64,000 nucleotides of DNA. It comes from Brevipalpus yothersi (taxonomy: Eukaryota; Arthropoda; Arachnida; Trombidiformes; Tenuipalpidae). The notes below the pieces were generated by a model. The model did no database searches. It saw only the letters and a list, made by a program, of their open reading frames with translations, and had not been told where the DNA came from. Positions within the stretch are counted from its first letter, which is position 1. Each line of letters opens with the position of its first letter. The stretch lies in NCBI GenBank assembly GCA_003956705.1, contig QZCP01000076.1, forward strand, positions 62,001 through 126,000. Reading direction: 5' to 3'. Shown here piece after piece: positions 1 to 14,466 of this stretch. The translations under genes and the position numbers were made by a program.

Positions 1-747
1 GTCCACCTGCTTCTCTTGGAGGCCACCTCGCTGAATTCTATCGATGAATTGAGAAAATGAATCCACCTTGGTGATGTCCATATTATGAGTTTCAAATACT
101 ACATCGGGATTGATGAAAGATAATGTTTTGCTGGCTGCTTCAACTTTTGTCATTCCTGCTTGATGAGGCTGGAAAAATAGCCTATTCATGTTTGCTAATT
201 CTACTTTATCATAATCGAAAAGAAGTAGTTTCCCAATTCCACACCGAGTTAACATTTCAGCCGCAACAGAACCGACACCACCGATTCCAACGATAAGAAC
301 AGTGAAGTCGCGAATTCTCTATGGAAAGAAATAACGGCAATCATTTTGATGAACTAATTTTTCAAAGGGATGACGGAAAACTTTGCTCATTCATTCAGCC
401 TCACAATTGATGGAGAAATTCTTCCGAAGTATCATCACCATCAGCTGTTAGGCAAACTCTGACATGCATTTTTGGTTCCAGGATGATCAATTTCGATAAG
501 TGATCAAATTCAATCATACCTCATAGTTTTCAACGATTCCCATTCGTTTCAAGGCCATCAATCGGCTAAATATCGCAAAAAATATGACCAACAGAAGACG
601 AATTTGAAGTGAAGACAAGTGAGAAGTACGAGTTAGACATGGTTACATTCTCTTTTCTGAATTGATTCTCATCACTTACCTGTAAGGATTCATATCGTTC
701 ACCTCAGCAGACATAACATCGATCTTGCCCCTAGCTGGTTGAGCCAT
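1..747 (-). CDS. UBA5: UBA5, UFM1-activating E1 enzyme (5' part of gene; 3' part off window)
   Basis: E1-like enzyme that adenylates UFM1 and starts the ufmylation pathway (cytosol/ER surface). Three exons are seen on the minus strand: 747-680, 565-520 and 318-1, the last running off the window. The phases agree: AG of exon 1 plus C of exon 2 gives Ser in NPYSRLMALKRMGIV, a UBA5 hallmark; exon 2 ends in phase 0 before RIRDFTVLIVGIGGVGS. The Gly-rich nucleotide-binding loop GIGGVGS is followed by AEMLTRCGIGKLLLFDYD and NMNRLFFQPHQAGMTK, all near-identical to animal UBA5. The start ATG at 747 gives a shorter N-terminus than the human protein as I remember it. The catalytic cysteine, zinc-binding cysteines and UFC1-binding tail lie outside the window. 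Donors GTAAGT and GTATG and acceptors TTTAG and ATAG are conventional. Family assignment is very secure; the N-terminal start is likely but not proven. Confidence 0.93.
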
Positions 748-1238
748 TTTGACCAATAAATATGTTGAATCAATTTGTGAATGTAAATAACACCGAAAAC
801 ACTACACTCCTGCTGACCGTACACGTGGCTGTTTACGTTTAAATCGATGATGACATCTTTCACCATGAAAACGAGTAAACAGAGTCTGCGTTGATCGAGA
901 ATTCATGCAAAAACTGAAATTGAAAAACTGAACTCTCTCCAGTCCATCATACTAATCTTGACCCGAACTCGATTCAAATTGTACATTAGAAGAAAGCTTC
1001 TGGTATCATTGATGAAAGTCTACAAAAATCAAGTTTGTTTCAGAGTTCTTCAATGATCAACCAGTTCGAGGTTGACACATCTTACATATCATAAGATGGG
1101 ACATATCTTTCCAGCTAACGGTCAGTCTTGACTGTGAACTTGAGCTTTTCTTTTTTGTAGTCTAGTTAGAAAAGTTTGCTGAGAATCTAAGGCTACAACG
1201 ATTTTTTTAAACAGCAGCAATTAAAAATACATTCAGAA

Positions 1239-1355
1239 TGGCAGACAATCCTGGTGATCAAGCTTCAATGGTCGACCAAATAACTAGTTTGGACAATTCC
1301 CAGCGATTTAATTATCGAAATCCTCCAAATGAAGCAGATCTCAATGAAAGTGGAT
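1239..1355 (+). CDS. Possible small ORF or first exon, 38 codons, unknown
   Basis: A short ATG-initiated frame (begins MADNPGDQASMVDQ, ends ADLNESG, then TAA) lies about 490 bases head-to-head from the UBA5 start. Its start context (CAGAATGG) is acceptable, and the peptide is acidic and hydrophilic, unlike the low-complexity translations of surrounding DNA. It has no membrane segment, signal peptide or motif I recognise. It could be a small peptide gene, an upstream ORF, the first coding exon of an unrecognised spliced gene, or chance. I do not assign a function. Confidence 0.25.
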
Positions 1356-2447
1356 AATTAAATTATTGGGATTGAAGTTTGCATGCAAAATTTATAATCA
1401 AATGATAGAAAGAGAATTTCATGAAGGCAATCAAGGTTAGTTTTGAATGTTAAGATTGTTCAACAGATTAGTATGGGGAGAAAGAATCTAACTATGACTT
1501 TCATCGATAAGTGTACCCTCTTCGGATGAGCTCATGATCATATTTTATTTTTAGCAATCAAATTTTTGTTCTCAATTCCATCATTGCGCAATCAATTTCT
1601 CAATTGATGAAACTTGAGATATGCATGATGGAAACTCATACTATATGCACAATCTTTCATTATAAGGGTTTGAGATGAGTGGATGAAAAGCCCGATCCAG
1701 CAATGCATCGTATGAAAGAGCCATTCTTTCTCTTTTCCTGGAAAATTCGATTCCTCTATCAACAACTCATAAATTCAAGTGATGAACGAAGTATTGAAAC
1801 AGCCTTGAATCTTTTGACGGTAAAGTCAAACAGTGTGATGTATTTTAGTTTCATAATCTAGGGCTTTATCATTACGCAACTACATGTATGAGAACCCTAG
1901 TATATTGGCAGTTTGACACACATATTCTATCCCTATGCCAATGAATCATGTGGTAGAAATTTTGGACTTTTGAAATAGTCATTATTCCAGAGGCACATTT
2001 GTACCAATATGTAACGATGATCTCACATGTTGAGATTCACTAAGCTGGGCAAGAGTATAAAAAGAACCAAATTACTCCTCACATTGTGTTAACAATTATA
2101 AAAGGTACACACAGATCGACATGGAAAGGAAAACTTGTTTAACCAGATTGATTGCGTGAGAATCTCGCGAATAGAACATTTTTCTATCTATCTCTCGAAT
2201 AAGACCCCAATTTCCAAGTTCCGCGAACGTCTTGGCACAAGTCACGAGCATGAAAGTTCAGAGTGTTCTGCTGATAAGGAAATGGGCAATCATATGACTG
2301 GTTATATAGAATGTTTGTATCGTTGGAATCTAGACTAGAACAAATTCTAGCTCCAATTTGATCTTATCGTGAAGGGATGATGACTTTATTCCCCAACCGA
2401 TGGATGCTTTGAGCACTTGAAAAAACTGGAAGATCTTTGATAGTCGT

Positions 2448-2453
2448 TTTATT
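2448..2453 (-). terminator. Candidate polyadenylation signal of DNAJC7
   Basis: AATAAA on the minus strand (TTTATT on plus), about 110 bases downstream of the DNAJC7 stop codon. A second copy lies at 2395-2400. Which is used cannot be told from sequence. Confidence 0.45.
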
Positions 2454-2563
2454 AGCCAATGAACAGAAACTTACACTCATTAGCTTGGGTTTTGAAGAGG
2501 AGGAACATTTACATCGATTTTTGGATGAAGGATGAAACTGGGTATTTTCGATAATTTCATACT

Positions 2564-5158
2564 CTAAAAGCCATTGAAATTGAAGCCTCGTGTAAAATCA
2601 CTGGGTCCATAATGAAAAGAGAATCCACTACTGTTGCCCATCGAAGGTCCAAAACCCCCTCCCATATCGAAGAATTGGAAGATATGATTTGGATCTATAT
2701 CAGACATGCCTGATCCATCATCATCAACACCGTTATCGTATCGGGCTCTTTTCTTCGGATCAGAAAGAACATTATAAGCTTCACCCAATTCCTTGAACTT
2801 GACCTCTTGATCTTTTTTCTCATTCGCAGAAGCACCCGAGTGTCTATCTGGATGATGTATCAATGCTCGTTTTTTGTATGCTTTCTTAATTTCATCCTGG
2901 CTAGCCGTTCGTGGGACACCCAAAACTTTGTAATAATCTTTCCGCTTTGATTTTTTTAGCTCGAGTTTAGCTCCTTCCAAGAGTTGCTTGTGCTCTAGAG
3001 GAAGGAAGAAAATAAGTTATAAGCCCATAAAGACGAACAGGGAGGCCATATGAGAGAGGTTATTGAATTCTCTTTCTCTCACACAAACGTCATTCATTGA
3101 GTCAATCATCTGAGGAGAAAGGAGTGAAGTCATCATACAATAAAATTGAATAGAAGAAGCACACTATAGTAGACGGATCAACAGTTTGCCCAGTCATACT
3201 TCCTCATTAGGCTACTCGGGACATTTCGAGGAGGAACATTCCATCATGATCAGAAATCATCTCTTGATACAGAACTAGAGTAACTCAGGCTTTTGAATTC
3301 ATATTACCTGCCAAGCAATTCCCTTCTGATCAGAACGATGATAGAGGAGTTTGAAAGTGAATAATTTGGATTGCAAAAGAGTCTATTTTGCAGGGAAACC
3401 TGTATCATCGATGAACTATGAGAGTCGAATTTATCGGGCATGTCACAAGACCGAAAGATTGACCCTCGATTAGTTACAATCAAGATAGAGACCGATCATC
3501 ATCCAAAAAGAGAAAAGGGAAAAGAGGAGTTATGCTCATCTCGAAAAGCTTATGACTAGGTAGGAAAAATTGGTTTTGATGTTTTCAGACGCTAATTTAG
3601 CGTTTTCTAGCAATAATCATGGATGACAAAAGACTGAAACGATGGATAACGAACTATACCAACATTTGGAGGTAAATGTAACACCTCACATTAATTCATG
3701 AGACTGGTTCAACGAAATTTGAGAGAAGTGAGAAAGCATTGACTTAGCAACTAATATCTATCATGGAAGAGAGAAAGAGAGAGAAAGAGAGAGACATGCC
3801 TCAATGAACTATCAGATCTTGTTTAGCAAGATTTCATCATAAGTTTGGGCGTACTAAGGCACAGAGATGCAATTTCCATCATCACAAAAGGAAATGAGAG
3901 AAAGAGAGAGAAAGAAAATGAGAGAGCTGGAGGGGGTGCGAAAGTTGTTTCTGAGTAGGTTGTAACGGTTCCTTCTCCTCATCTTTCCGAGTCCAATGAT
4001 TTGGGTGAACTTGGGGGTAGGTTTAAGACCTATGTATGAAGCCCACGGTTTTGGTGTGAAATTTAACTCATGGGAACTTTAAGAGAACAAATAATTGACA
4101 GAAGAGCAAATAGAGCTTAGAATTATTTCAAACCAGAAAATTCAGCCTCGAGACTAATTCTGATGTTAAAACAATTGACTTTGAATTCACCATCTGGCTT
4201 GCTCAACACGCATCATATGTACATGTGTTTTTGTTGAATTTGAAGATATTTACCTCTGGTCTTTTCCTTTTTATAAATGAGTTCGTAGTCTCTAACCGCT
4301 TCTTCGTATTTCTCTGAGTCCATATACAATTTTGCTCGTTTTAGATAGGCTTTTAGATAATCTTCATCATTTTTGATTGCATTACAACAATCCTCTAAAC
4401 CCTTCTCTAATTCGTTTTTCTGTGGATACAAGATGGTGAAATGAATGCAGTTTCTTGGATAAAAGTAGTTGAAATAATTAGATAATTTGAAGAAAACATA
4501 CCTTTGCATAAATGAGAGCTCGATTGAAATACAATTTAGCGTTAGTTTTCGAGTTGAACGGATCTATGGTCAAAGCTTCGGTGTAAAGCTTGAGTGCTTC
4601 ATCTAATTTATTGGACTTGTAGGCAGCATTTCCTTCATCTTTCTTGTTCTTCAAATTTTTTGCACGTTTCAAAGCACCATGTGCTTTGGCGTGATCGGGA
4701 CATAATTTGAGTGCTTGAGTAAAATGATTGAAAGCTTTCTCAGTATTATCCTGATAGTAGAGCATTAATCCTTTGAGAAAATATATATCCGGATTAGATG
4801 GATCATCTCGATATATTTTGGTAAGAATATCTTGACTTTCCGAATAACGTTTCAAGTATGTGAGACATTCAGCTTTCAGTACTTTCAATCGATCACACTG
4901 TGTGGCTGATACGAGAGCTTTATTAACGTAATATAAAGCTGCTCGATAATCTTTGTTATCATATGATTTTTTACAATCATCAAATGCTTTGGAAGCACTT
5001 TTAACATTCTCTAATTCGGTCACAAATTTTTTATCCTTATGATCACCATATTCTTGCACTTTACGTAGAGCTAATGAAAAATCACCAGTAGACAGTAATC
5101 GTCGAGCTTCCTCAAAACAAACAGTATCATTTTGTTCTAAACACTCAATTTCAGGCAT
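2564..5158 (-). CDS. DNAJC7: DNAJC7 (TPR2), TPR and J-domain HSP90/HSP70 co-chaperone
   Basis: Cytosolic co-chaperone that binds HSP70/HSP90 through TPR repeats and stimulates HSP70 through its J domain. Exons on the minus strand are 5158-4502, 4419-4254 and 2994-2564, giving 417 residues (somewhat shorter than the mammalian protein). Exon 1 encodes successive TPR helices. Exon 2 adds a TPR with AYLKRAKLYMDSEKYEEAVRDYE, matching DNAJC7. Splicing G to AG rebuilds EHKQLLEGAKLELKKSKRKDYYKVLG at the J-domain entry. The J domain keeps the HPD motif in LIHHPDRHSGAS and the helix EIKKAYKKRAL. The C-terminus is Gly/Phe-rich (DMGGGFGPSMG, FTRGFNFNGF). The start ATG at 5158 is followed by an acidic segment and the first TPR. 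The second intron is 1.26 kb. It lies head-to-head with the ATP synthase e subunit gene. Identification is secure. Confidence 0.95.
2995..4253 (-). other. Intron 2 of DNAJC7
   Basis: A 1.26 kb intron with donor GTAAATA after codon phase 1 and acceptor CCTCTAG. It contains interrupted GA-rich tracts near 3771-3799 and 3897-3925. I see no nested gene. Confidence 0.85.
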
Positions 5159-5890
5159 GTTAAGTAATATATATGTATAATATTAAATCAAATATCAATA
5201 ACAGAAAAAAAGTGTATACATATATATGATTTGAAGGGTTTTATGTTTCTTGGTACAATATATTCCACAAAATTGATGATAAGGACACTATTTCACTGGA
5301 CACACAAACACATATACACACACACAATGGATCAAGGGTTAATCCAATTAAATAGATACACAGACACTAAATCGTCAAGTCCGAAGCAATTGATAATGAT
5401 CAGACAAAATTAATCAAGGAAATGAGAAAAGATTTTGCTCTCTTCTCTCCACTTTGATCAGGTCGCTACAGTCGAAGTGAGCATTTTTTCTTCTATCTCA
5501 CATGTGTAGTGTGATCTCACAATGTACAGTGGACATAATCACAATTAAACAACCATCAATAACAATGATTCAATTCGGCATCAATTTTAAAATTATTTGA
5601 TCAATCGAAACATTGCTTACTGATAAAAAAAATCAAAATCAAAAGTAAATCGATTTTTTAATAGAAAAACGAAAACTTTTTTCCTAAAAAATTTTAGAAA
5701 CTTTAGTCATCTCTCAAATGCCATCTGTTGGAAAATTTTTGAACAAGAAAGTCCAAGCATGTTTGACTTGTTCTCAAAGTCAAACTGTGTGTAAAAGTGG
5801 ATTGTTTTGAATTGTAATATTAATTTGGTTTTGATTAATTAAATTTATTGTATTCGTGTGTATTGATTGTGTGCTTTTTTTTCGATTGAC
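5159..5890. promoter_or_regulatory. Shared head-to-head promoter region of DNAJC7 and ATP synthase e
   Basis: Only 732 bases separate the two divergent start codons, so both 5' UTRs and promoters must lie here. The sequence is strongly AT-rich, with a TATATATA-like stretch next to the DNAJC7 side (about 5168-5226), a CA-rich tract near 5302-5326, and a homopolymer-rich segment around 5625-5695. No TATCGATA element is seen. Bidirectional activity is inferred from geometry alone. Confidence 0.55.
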
Positions 5891-6635
5891 ATGAGTAACG
5901 CTGCAACCTTACCACCACCGATACCAGTTTCGCCGTTTATAAGGGTAAGTGAATCCATTCCATTCCACATGAACATCACCATATATGAGATGTGTGTTTA
6001 TCTATATTTTGATTGAATGTTTATTGTGTTTGGATTGATGTAATCAGAATTTTATTGAATTTTTAATTCATGTACCTCCTTCTATGATTAACAGCTCGCA
6101 AGGTGGACACTATTTGTATCTGGTATTGCTTGGGGAGTCCATCGACATCGTGTGAATAGAAGGAAAGAAGATGAATATCAGGCATATATAGCCAAAATGA
6201 AGCCGATATGGATGGAAAATAAGAGAAAAATTTTGGCTAATAGGAATAGAGGTAAGTTGTTGATTGTTTTATGGATATATGATCGTGTGTCTGTGTGTGT
6301 GTGGTCACATTTTGCTGAACATTTTCTACAAAAACAACAATCGACTGGTTTGTCAAGTTTCTAGCTGTTTGTCATTGAAATATTCGCTGTTGGGTGAGAG
6401 AGAGTTACAAACATTGGTACCTTCGATAATTGAGTTTCTTATTGAAGATTGAGCTAAAAGAGGAAACAAGTCTCATCTTTCACACATAATTCTCTGACGC
6501 ATTACTTTTTCTCCTCTTTTTTCAGAACAAATGTTACAACTCGGCAAGGAAACTCAAACACCAATTCCTAAGGACTTCGACAAATTATATCCCATGTATC
6601 CCGATGCACCCAAGTATCCAACTGATACATCTTAA
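5891..6635 (+). CDS. ATP5ME: Mitochondrial ATP synthase subunit e
   Basis: Small inner-membrane subunit of the Fo part of mitochondrial ATP synthase, involved in complex dimerisation and cristae shape. Exons are 5891-5944, 6095-6251 and 6526-6635, giving 106 residues with phases 0 and 1 both consistent. The N-terminus has PVSPFIRLARWTLFVSGIAWG, matching the family pattern of VSP-(L/F)-I-(K/R) followed by one membrane helix. The helix contains the GxxxG motif (G-IAW-G) used in e/g subunit packing. A charged, probably coiled region follows (RRKEDEYQAYIAKMKPIWMENKR). The C-terminus (PKDFDKLYPMYPDAPKYPTDTS) is longer than in typical 70-80 residue homologues. The start ATG at 5891 is the first in frame. 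An AATAAA at 6718 follows. The small size and divergence of this family leave a little doubt, but helix and motif fit well. Confidence 0.85.
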
Positions 6636-6717
6636 CGTCATCCTTTGATTGGTGATTAGTATTGCGGCACGATTTGGCGGTTGAGTGTTAACTTCTAGTA
6701 AATAATCGGCGCAATGC

Positions 6718-6723
6718 AATAAA
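6718..6723 (+). terminator. Candidate polyadenylation signal of ATP synthase e
   Basis: AATAAA 83 bases past the stop codon at 6635, the expected distance for a short 3' UTR. Confidence 0.55.
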
Positions 6724-7056
6724 TGTCAGCGTTGTTCCACGATCGTTAGTTACGAATTTAGCCAATGCAGAGCGTATCAATTTGCTGATATACACCTCTA
6801 TTAAAAAAAATTATGTAAATCAATTTTGCGGTCCGTCCTCTTCCACTTCCTCCTCACATCATCGCTGATTGTTGTTTATTCAGTTGGATTCATTGAAGAT
6901 TGTTGATCTGACCTAAGCACTCTAACTTTAGATGCTGTTAAATCAACTTCTCTCTAGATGTTGTCGAGAAAAAGGAAAAAAAGAGTCACCGCTGAGTCAA
7001 TAAGATGAGTGAGAGAGAGGCAATACTTGCTATGAGAGTGAGAGACAGAGAGATCA

Positions 7057-7136
<80 letters not shown>

Positions 7137-7846
7137 TTCGGGAGGCTTTTAGTGCCAATGTATTTGAAAGACGTTGGTTGAGGAAAAATTTCCGACTGAA
7201 GAAACCACTTACTGAGGTACATTAGCCATCATCAGTCCCGACATTGTCAATGGTGTTCCTTGGGTATTCTGGAAGACAGTGATTATCATTTACATCATCA
7301 TCGGCGTGATCATCGTGATCATCATCAACCGGAGACTCGAATCTTTACATCAGCTCCTGTCTGATCCGTCTTGTGATCATTTCTCGTCTCTCCCACCAAA
7401 GAGAGTGATAAAACTTTCTCCTATTTTTTTTCCTTTATCTCACTATTGAGTCATTATTCTTTCGATGATACAATCGTTCTCACTCAGTTGCCCCCAAGTT
7501 GTTGCCCAATCGAGAGGAGGAAGATTTTTCACCTATTTTCCATTCTCATTCATCTGAAAACTCTCTCTTTCTGAAGAACTTAAAGAATCTGAAGAATCTG
7601 AGTTGTGGAAAAAAATTTCCGCTCTGTCAGTCTATGTGTTTTTCTTCTATTGGGATTTTTCTACTTGTGGTGATGATTATCTGTATTGATGAAGTGCTAC
7701 TAATGATTTTCCAGGATCGATCATAATGTCTCTCCCATTATCACCGTTATAAATTAGGCTGGTGACGAAAGATCGTATTGAAAAGTTTCGACTACGATAA
7801 GGAGCATCGAAGTTCCTGTTCCTCATTCGAATTTTCATTCCACATC
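6724..7846. other. Intergenic / 5' region of the BCL-2 family gene
   Basis: No recognisable gene. It contains a pure (GA)n microsatellite (separate entry) and CATCATC/GATCATC-rich sequence around 7260-7330. The promoter and 5' UTR of the downstream BCL-2 family gene should lie in the right half. The open frames here are artefacts of the GA repeat or lack family resemblance. Confidence 0.6.
7067..7133. repeat. (GA)n microsatellite, about 67 bp
   Basis: Uninterrupted AG dinucleotide run flanked by imperfect GA-rich sequence from about 7005. The antisense reading gives a spurious Ser-Leu repeat frame. Confidence 0.97.
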
Positions 7847-11205
<3,359 letters not shown>

Positions 11206-11361
11206 AAACTTTGTGATGTGATAAACATGAAGAGAAAGTGTGTTGCACATTAAAGTATCCACATGGAAACACTTTCGATGTAAACTACTGTATTTCTAGT
11301 CACCATGAAGAATCTAGATTCCTGAGGTGAAAAAAAATCAGATGGCCTTCGTTATCCTTGC

Positions 11362-11367
11362 AATAAA
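11362..11367 (+). terminator. Candidate polyadenylation signal of the BCL-2 family gene
   Basis: AATAAA about 157 bases after the stop codon at 11205. The remaining stretch to 11739 has no gene and should hold the 3' UTR ends of this gene and of the convergent NKAP gene. Confidence 0.5.
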
Positions 11368-11739
11368 AAGTGATCATGCCTTTCAACAGGATCGACTTGA
11401 AAAATCAAGGAAAACTTTTCCTGGGCCAATTTTCAAGAATTTTCATAGCAAAAAACCCCGAAGTGAGCTTTTTGATGAATTTCATGATAATTTATAGAGA
11501 CCGAAACTAAATCATATGAGCACATGAACTTGAACATAAATTGATTCTTGATATTGGTTACAAGTACCATCCAGATGATTGAGATGAGTATTTACGCATG
11601 TGATAAGATAATAATGTTAAAAATGATTCATCTAGGTGGGAAAAGTTCACCTAAGCTTTCATAAGCCTGAATAAATTAGGCTTGAATAGAAGTGAATGGA
11701 AAATTTTCGACTTTCTTCCAAATATAACAATAAAAATCA

Positions 11740-12631
11740 TTATGATGATCCATCTTGCTTTGCTTTGATCATATCTTTGAATTGAGAAAGAATCTTGTTT
11801 TCGCGCTTCATTCGCTCCTCACGGTTAAACATCTGTAGAGCACGCTTTTCATCGGCACTGTAAATTTGGTTTTCTTTTCGCATTCGAACAGCTTCCATTC
11901 TTCGGTGTCTAGATCCACTCATTACAAATCCAACATCTTCAAATTGAGCAATCTCTTCGCTCGTTAAACCAATTTCTCCTCTTCTTGGAATTCTCTTTCC
12001 TTCCGCTACATAGGCAGCCATTGCAGCACCTTCACCGGGTAGAAGAGCTTTTCCCAAATCTCTCACATGAAGTTGTGCCGAAGATTTAGGCAGAGGACCA
12101 ATTTGGGAATCATCATCAGATTCTTGATCAGCTTGTGGTCTACTAATAAGAGGCTCTTCCTCTTTTCGATTCTTTAAAACTTCCTCTATAGATGAGTTAC
12201 TATCGGTGGATTCATCACTACTTGAAGGTGCACTCTTCTTTTTGTGCTTCTTTTTGGAATGTGATGACTTTTTGTGAGAAGTTTTTCTATGCTTCTTTTT
12301 GTCTGTGGCAAAAGAGAGAAAAATGTTAATGTCAAATGATTTGATTAAAATTTATGATGAAATGAATTTCTCGAACAGAAAGATATCTAGTAAAAATAAA
12401 CTGGAATAATGATCAAGATAGTTTACCTTTCCTCTTTTTCTTCTTCTTCGACTCTCGGCCATTACTGTGGATAGATTTAGATTTTTTCACATCATCATTT
12501 GAATCATCTGAATCATCATAATCATCATAATCACTATCAAGCGGTCTTTTCGGTGATCTTCTCCATACATCAGGAACACCGAGAGCTCCTATTCGCTCTC
12601 GCTTTTCACGTCTCCTGGTGTCCATGCTCAT
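11740..12631 (-). CDS. NKAP: NKAP, nuclear NF-kappa-B-activating protein family
   Basis: Nuclear protein of RNA processing and transcriptional repression; mammalian NKAP binds spliceosomal factors, RNA and HDAC3. Minus-strand exons are 12631-12427 and 12302-11740, joining G|AC in frame to give 255 residues (the human protein is longer, with an extended RS region). The N-terminus includes KRERIGALGVPDVWRRSP, a conserved family segment. It is followed by acidic Asp/Ser runs and several Lys-rich clusters (KSKKKKKRKGK type, likely nuclear localisation). The C-terminal SynMuv product domain is almost invariant: LLPGEGAAMAAYV, GKRIPRRGEIGLTSEEI, MSGSRHRRMEAVRMRKEN, YSADEKRALQMFNREER. It is divergent from HDAC3, with 423 bases between the start codons; because mammalian NKAP is a reported HDAC3 partner, that adjacency is noted below. 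Identification is secure. Confidence 0.95.
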
Positions 12632-13054
12632 GGTTGTGATTCACACAAACACACACACACACACTCACATGAATATCAACAATATCAAATACATAAATCA
12701 CATTCACAATCAATCAAAAAATTCACATCAAAAATAATCAAAATAACATTCCCAAAGATGCTCACTTCTCAAAATCAAAACAAAAATGTTATGTTGATGA
12801 TGAAACTTGAAAGTTTCATGTAAAAGTATCGATTATTCACTATCGATACATCGAAAGTATCAAAGCAAAACATTTTCATTATCATGAAAATAATTTGAAT
12901 GAATATTATCTTACTGTTTGTGAAGTGATTGAAATTCTGATGAAAATTTGAAAATTTGATAAATTACATCAAGTGATTTAGTGAATCGTGTGTGTAATTT
13001 CAAGGTGGTGACTAGTTAATTGATCGGTGGAAAAGCGGGTATAAACATTAAACT
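12632..13054. promoter_or_regulatory. Bidirectional NKAP/HDAC3 promoter with TATCGATA element
   Basis: 423 bases between divergent start codons. A perfect TATCGATA palindrome lies at 12841-12848, with a near-copy GTATCGATT at 12826-12834. In insects TATCGATA is the DRE core bound by DREF at housekeeping promoters; its role in this organism is inferred. An 8-base-arm inverted repeat (ATGAAACT..AGTTTCAT) sits at 12800-12819. A CA repeat lies near the NKAP start (about 12644-12663). Confidence 0.65.
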
Positions 13055-14466
13055 ATGAAGGGATCAGAGAAAGATGTTGTTTATTTTTGGGATCCTATGG
13101 TCGGCAATTTTCATTATGGTGTTGGACATCCAATGAAACCACAAAGATTGTCTATTACTCATTCACTGGTGTTCAATTATAATTTACATAAGAAGATGAA
13201 AGTTTATCGACCGTATAAGGCTTCTTTTCATGATTTGTGTCGATTTCATTCGGAAGAATATATTTCCTTTTTATCTCGTGTCACACCATCAAATGTCAGT
13301 ACATTTACCAAAATGTTATCACATTTTAATGTTGCCGAAGATTGTCCAATATTTGAGGGTTTGTATGATTTTTGCTCTCGATACACTGGAGCTTCACTAC
13401 AAGGTGAGTATATGGTTTGGAGAGCTATGATCACAGAGTAAACTGTGGCCATGACTTCGATTATCGAAAGGTATATTAATAATGATATCCGGTTATTTTG
13501 ATTGTAGGAGCTGTTCAATTGAATAATAATTGCTGCGATATTGCCATCAATTGGTCTGGAGGATTACATCATGCGAAAAAATTTGAAGCATCAGGTTTCT
13601 GTTATGTGAATGATATAGTTATAGCGATTCTTGAACTACTCAAATATTATCCGCGAGTGTTGTATATAGACATTGACATTCATCATGGTGATGGTGTACA
13701 GGAAGCCTTCTATCTCACTGATCGTGTGATGACAGTTTCATTCCATAAATTTGGTAATTTCTTCTTTCCTGGTACTGGTGATATGTTCGAAATTGGTGCC
13801 GAATCAGGACGAAATTATTCCATCAATATACCTCTCAAAGAGAACATAGATGATAGCACATATGCCTCTGTTTTCAAGCCTGTAATTGATCGTGTTATCC
13901 AGTGCTATCAACCATCAGCCATTGTTCTCCAATGTGGAGCCGATTCTTTAGCTGGAGATAGACTTGGATGTTTCAATCTTTCCATCAAAGGGCACGGTGA
14001 ATGTGTAAAATATGTAAAGACTTTCAACCTTCCTCTCCTGGTGTTAGGTGGTGGAGGATACACACCTCGAAATGTTGCTCGTGCATGGACATATGAGACT
14101 AGTATTCTGGTTGACGAAGCGATCAGCAATGAAATTCCATACTCAGAGTACTTTGAATACTTTGCACCAGACTTTTCTCTCCTACTCGATAAACCTTGTG
14201 GTGATTCGGCTCACAATGCAAACAGCAAGATATATCTTGAGACATTGGTTAAATATGTTCATGAGCTTCTTCGTAATGTAGAACATTCACCATCTGTACA
14301 GATGCAATTCACCCCATCAGATCTGATCAGTCCTGAAAAAACTTCGAACGGAGGAACTGTCAGCACTGCAGAGGCTGCAAATGAATTCTATGATGGTAAC
14401 TCAAGAGAAAATATGCGCAAAATTAATGACTCTAACGATGCATCGAATCGAGAGGAAGATTCATGA
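13055..14466 (+). CDS. HDAC3: HDAC3, class I histone deacetylase
   Basis: Zinc-dependent lysine deacetylase, catalytic subunit of NCoR/SMRT corepressor complexes in the nucleus. Exons are 13055-13403 and 13508-14466, joined G|GA to rebuild YTGASLQGAVQLNN, giving 435 residues (human 428). Catalytic features are all present: GGLHHAKK (general-base histidines), DIDIHHGDGVQE (zinc Asp and His), CGADSLAGDRLGCF (second zinc Asp) and GGGGYTPRNVAR (transition-state Tyr). Inositol-phosphate contacts typical of HDAC3 are kept: NFHYGVGHPMKPQR near the N-terminus, DRLGCF, and the Arg after GGYT. SEYFEYFAPDF and a late NEFYDG motif point to HDAC3 rather than HDAC1/2. The tail after NEFYDG is acidic and polar. 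The start ATG lies one short segment before the conserved VYFWDP. Confidence 0.97.

Larger units (their letters stand above)
748..2563. other. Intergenic region between UBA5 and DNAJC7
   Basis: No gene of recognisable family. UBA5 is transcribed leftward out of this region and DNAJC7 ends into it. It is AT-rich with short open frames only. The best is a 38-codon frame at 1239-1355, listed separately. A 60-codon frame near 1679-1861 and a 67-codon frame near 2135-2338 start at GTG or TTG and resemble nothing I know. The right end should contain the DNAJC7 3' UTR. Confidence 0.6.

Noticed and set aside
6986..7222. Ser-Leu-rich open frame on the minus strand, and similar ones at 9010-9258, 9082-9276, 19827-20100, 48149-48544 and 51470-51731
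   Set aside because: These are translations of (GA)n/(CT)n microsatellites: a dinucleotide repeat has no stop codons in any frame. No flanking family resemblance.
13908..14129. Antisense frame inside the HDAC3 coding exon
   Set aside because: Shadow of the conserved HDAC3 sequence on the opposite strand.
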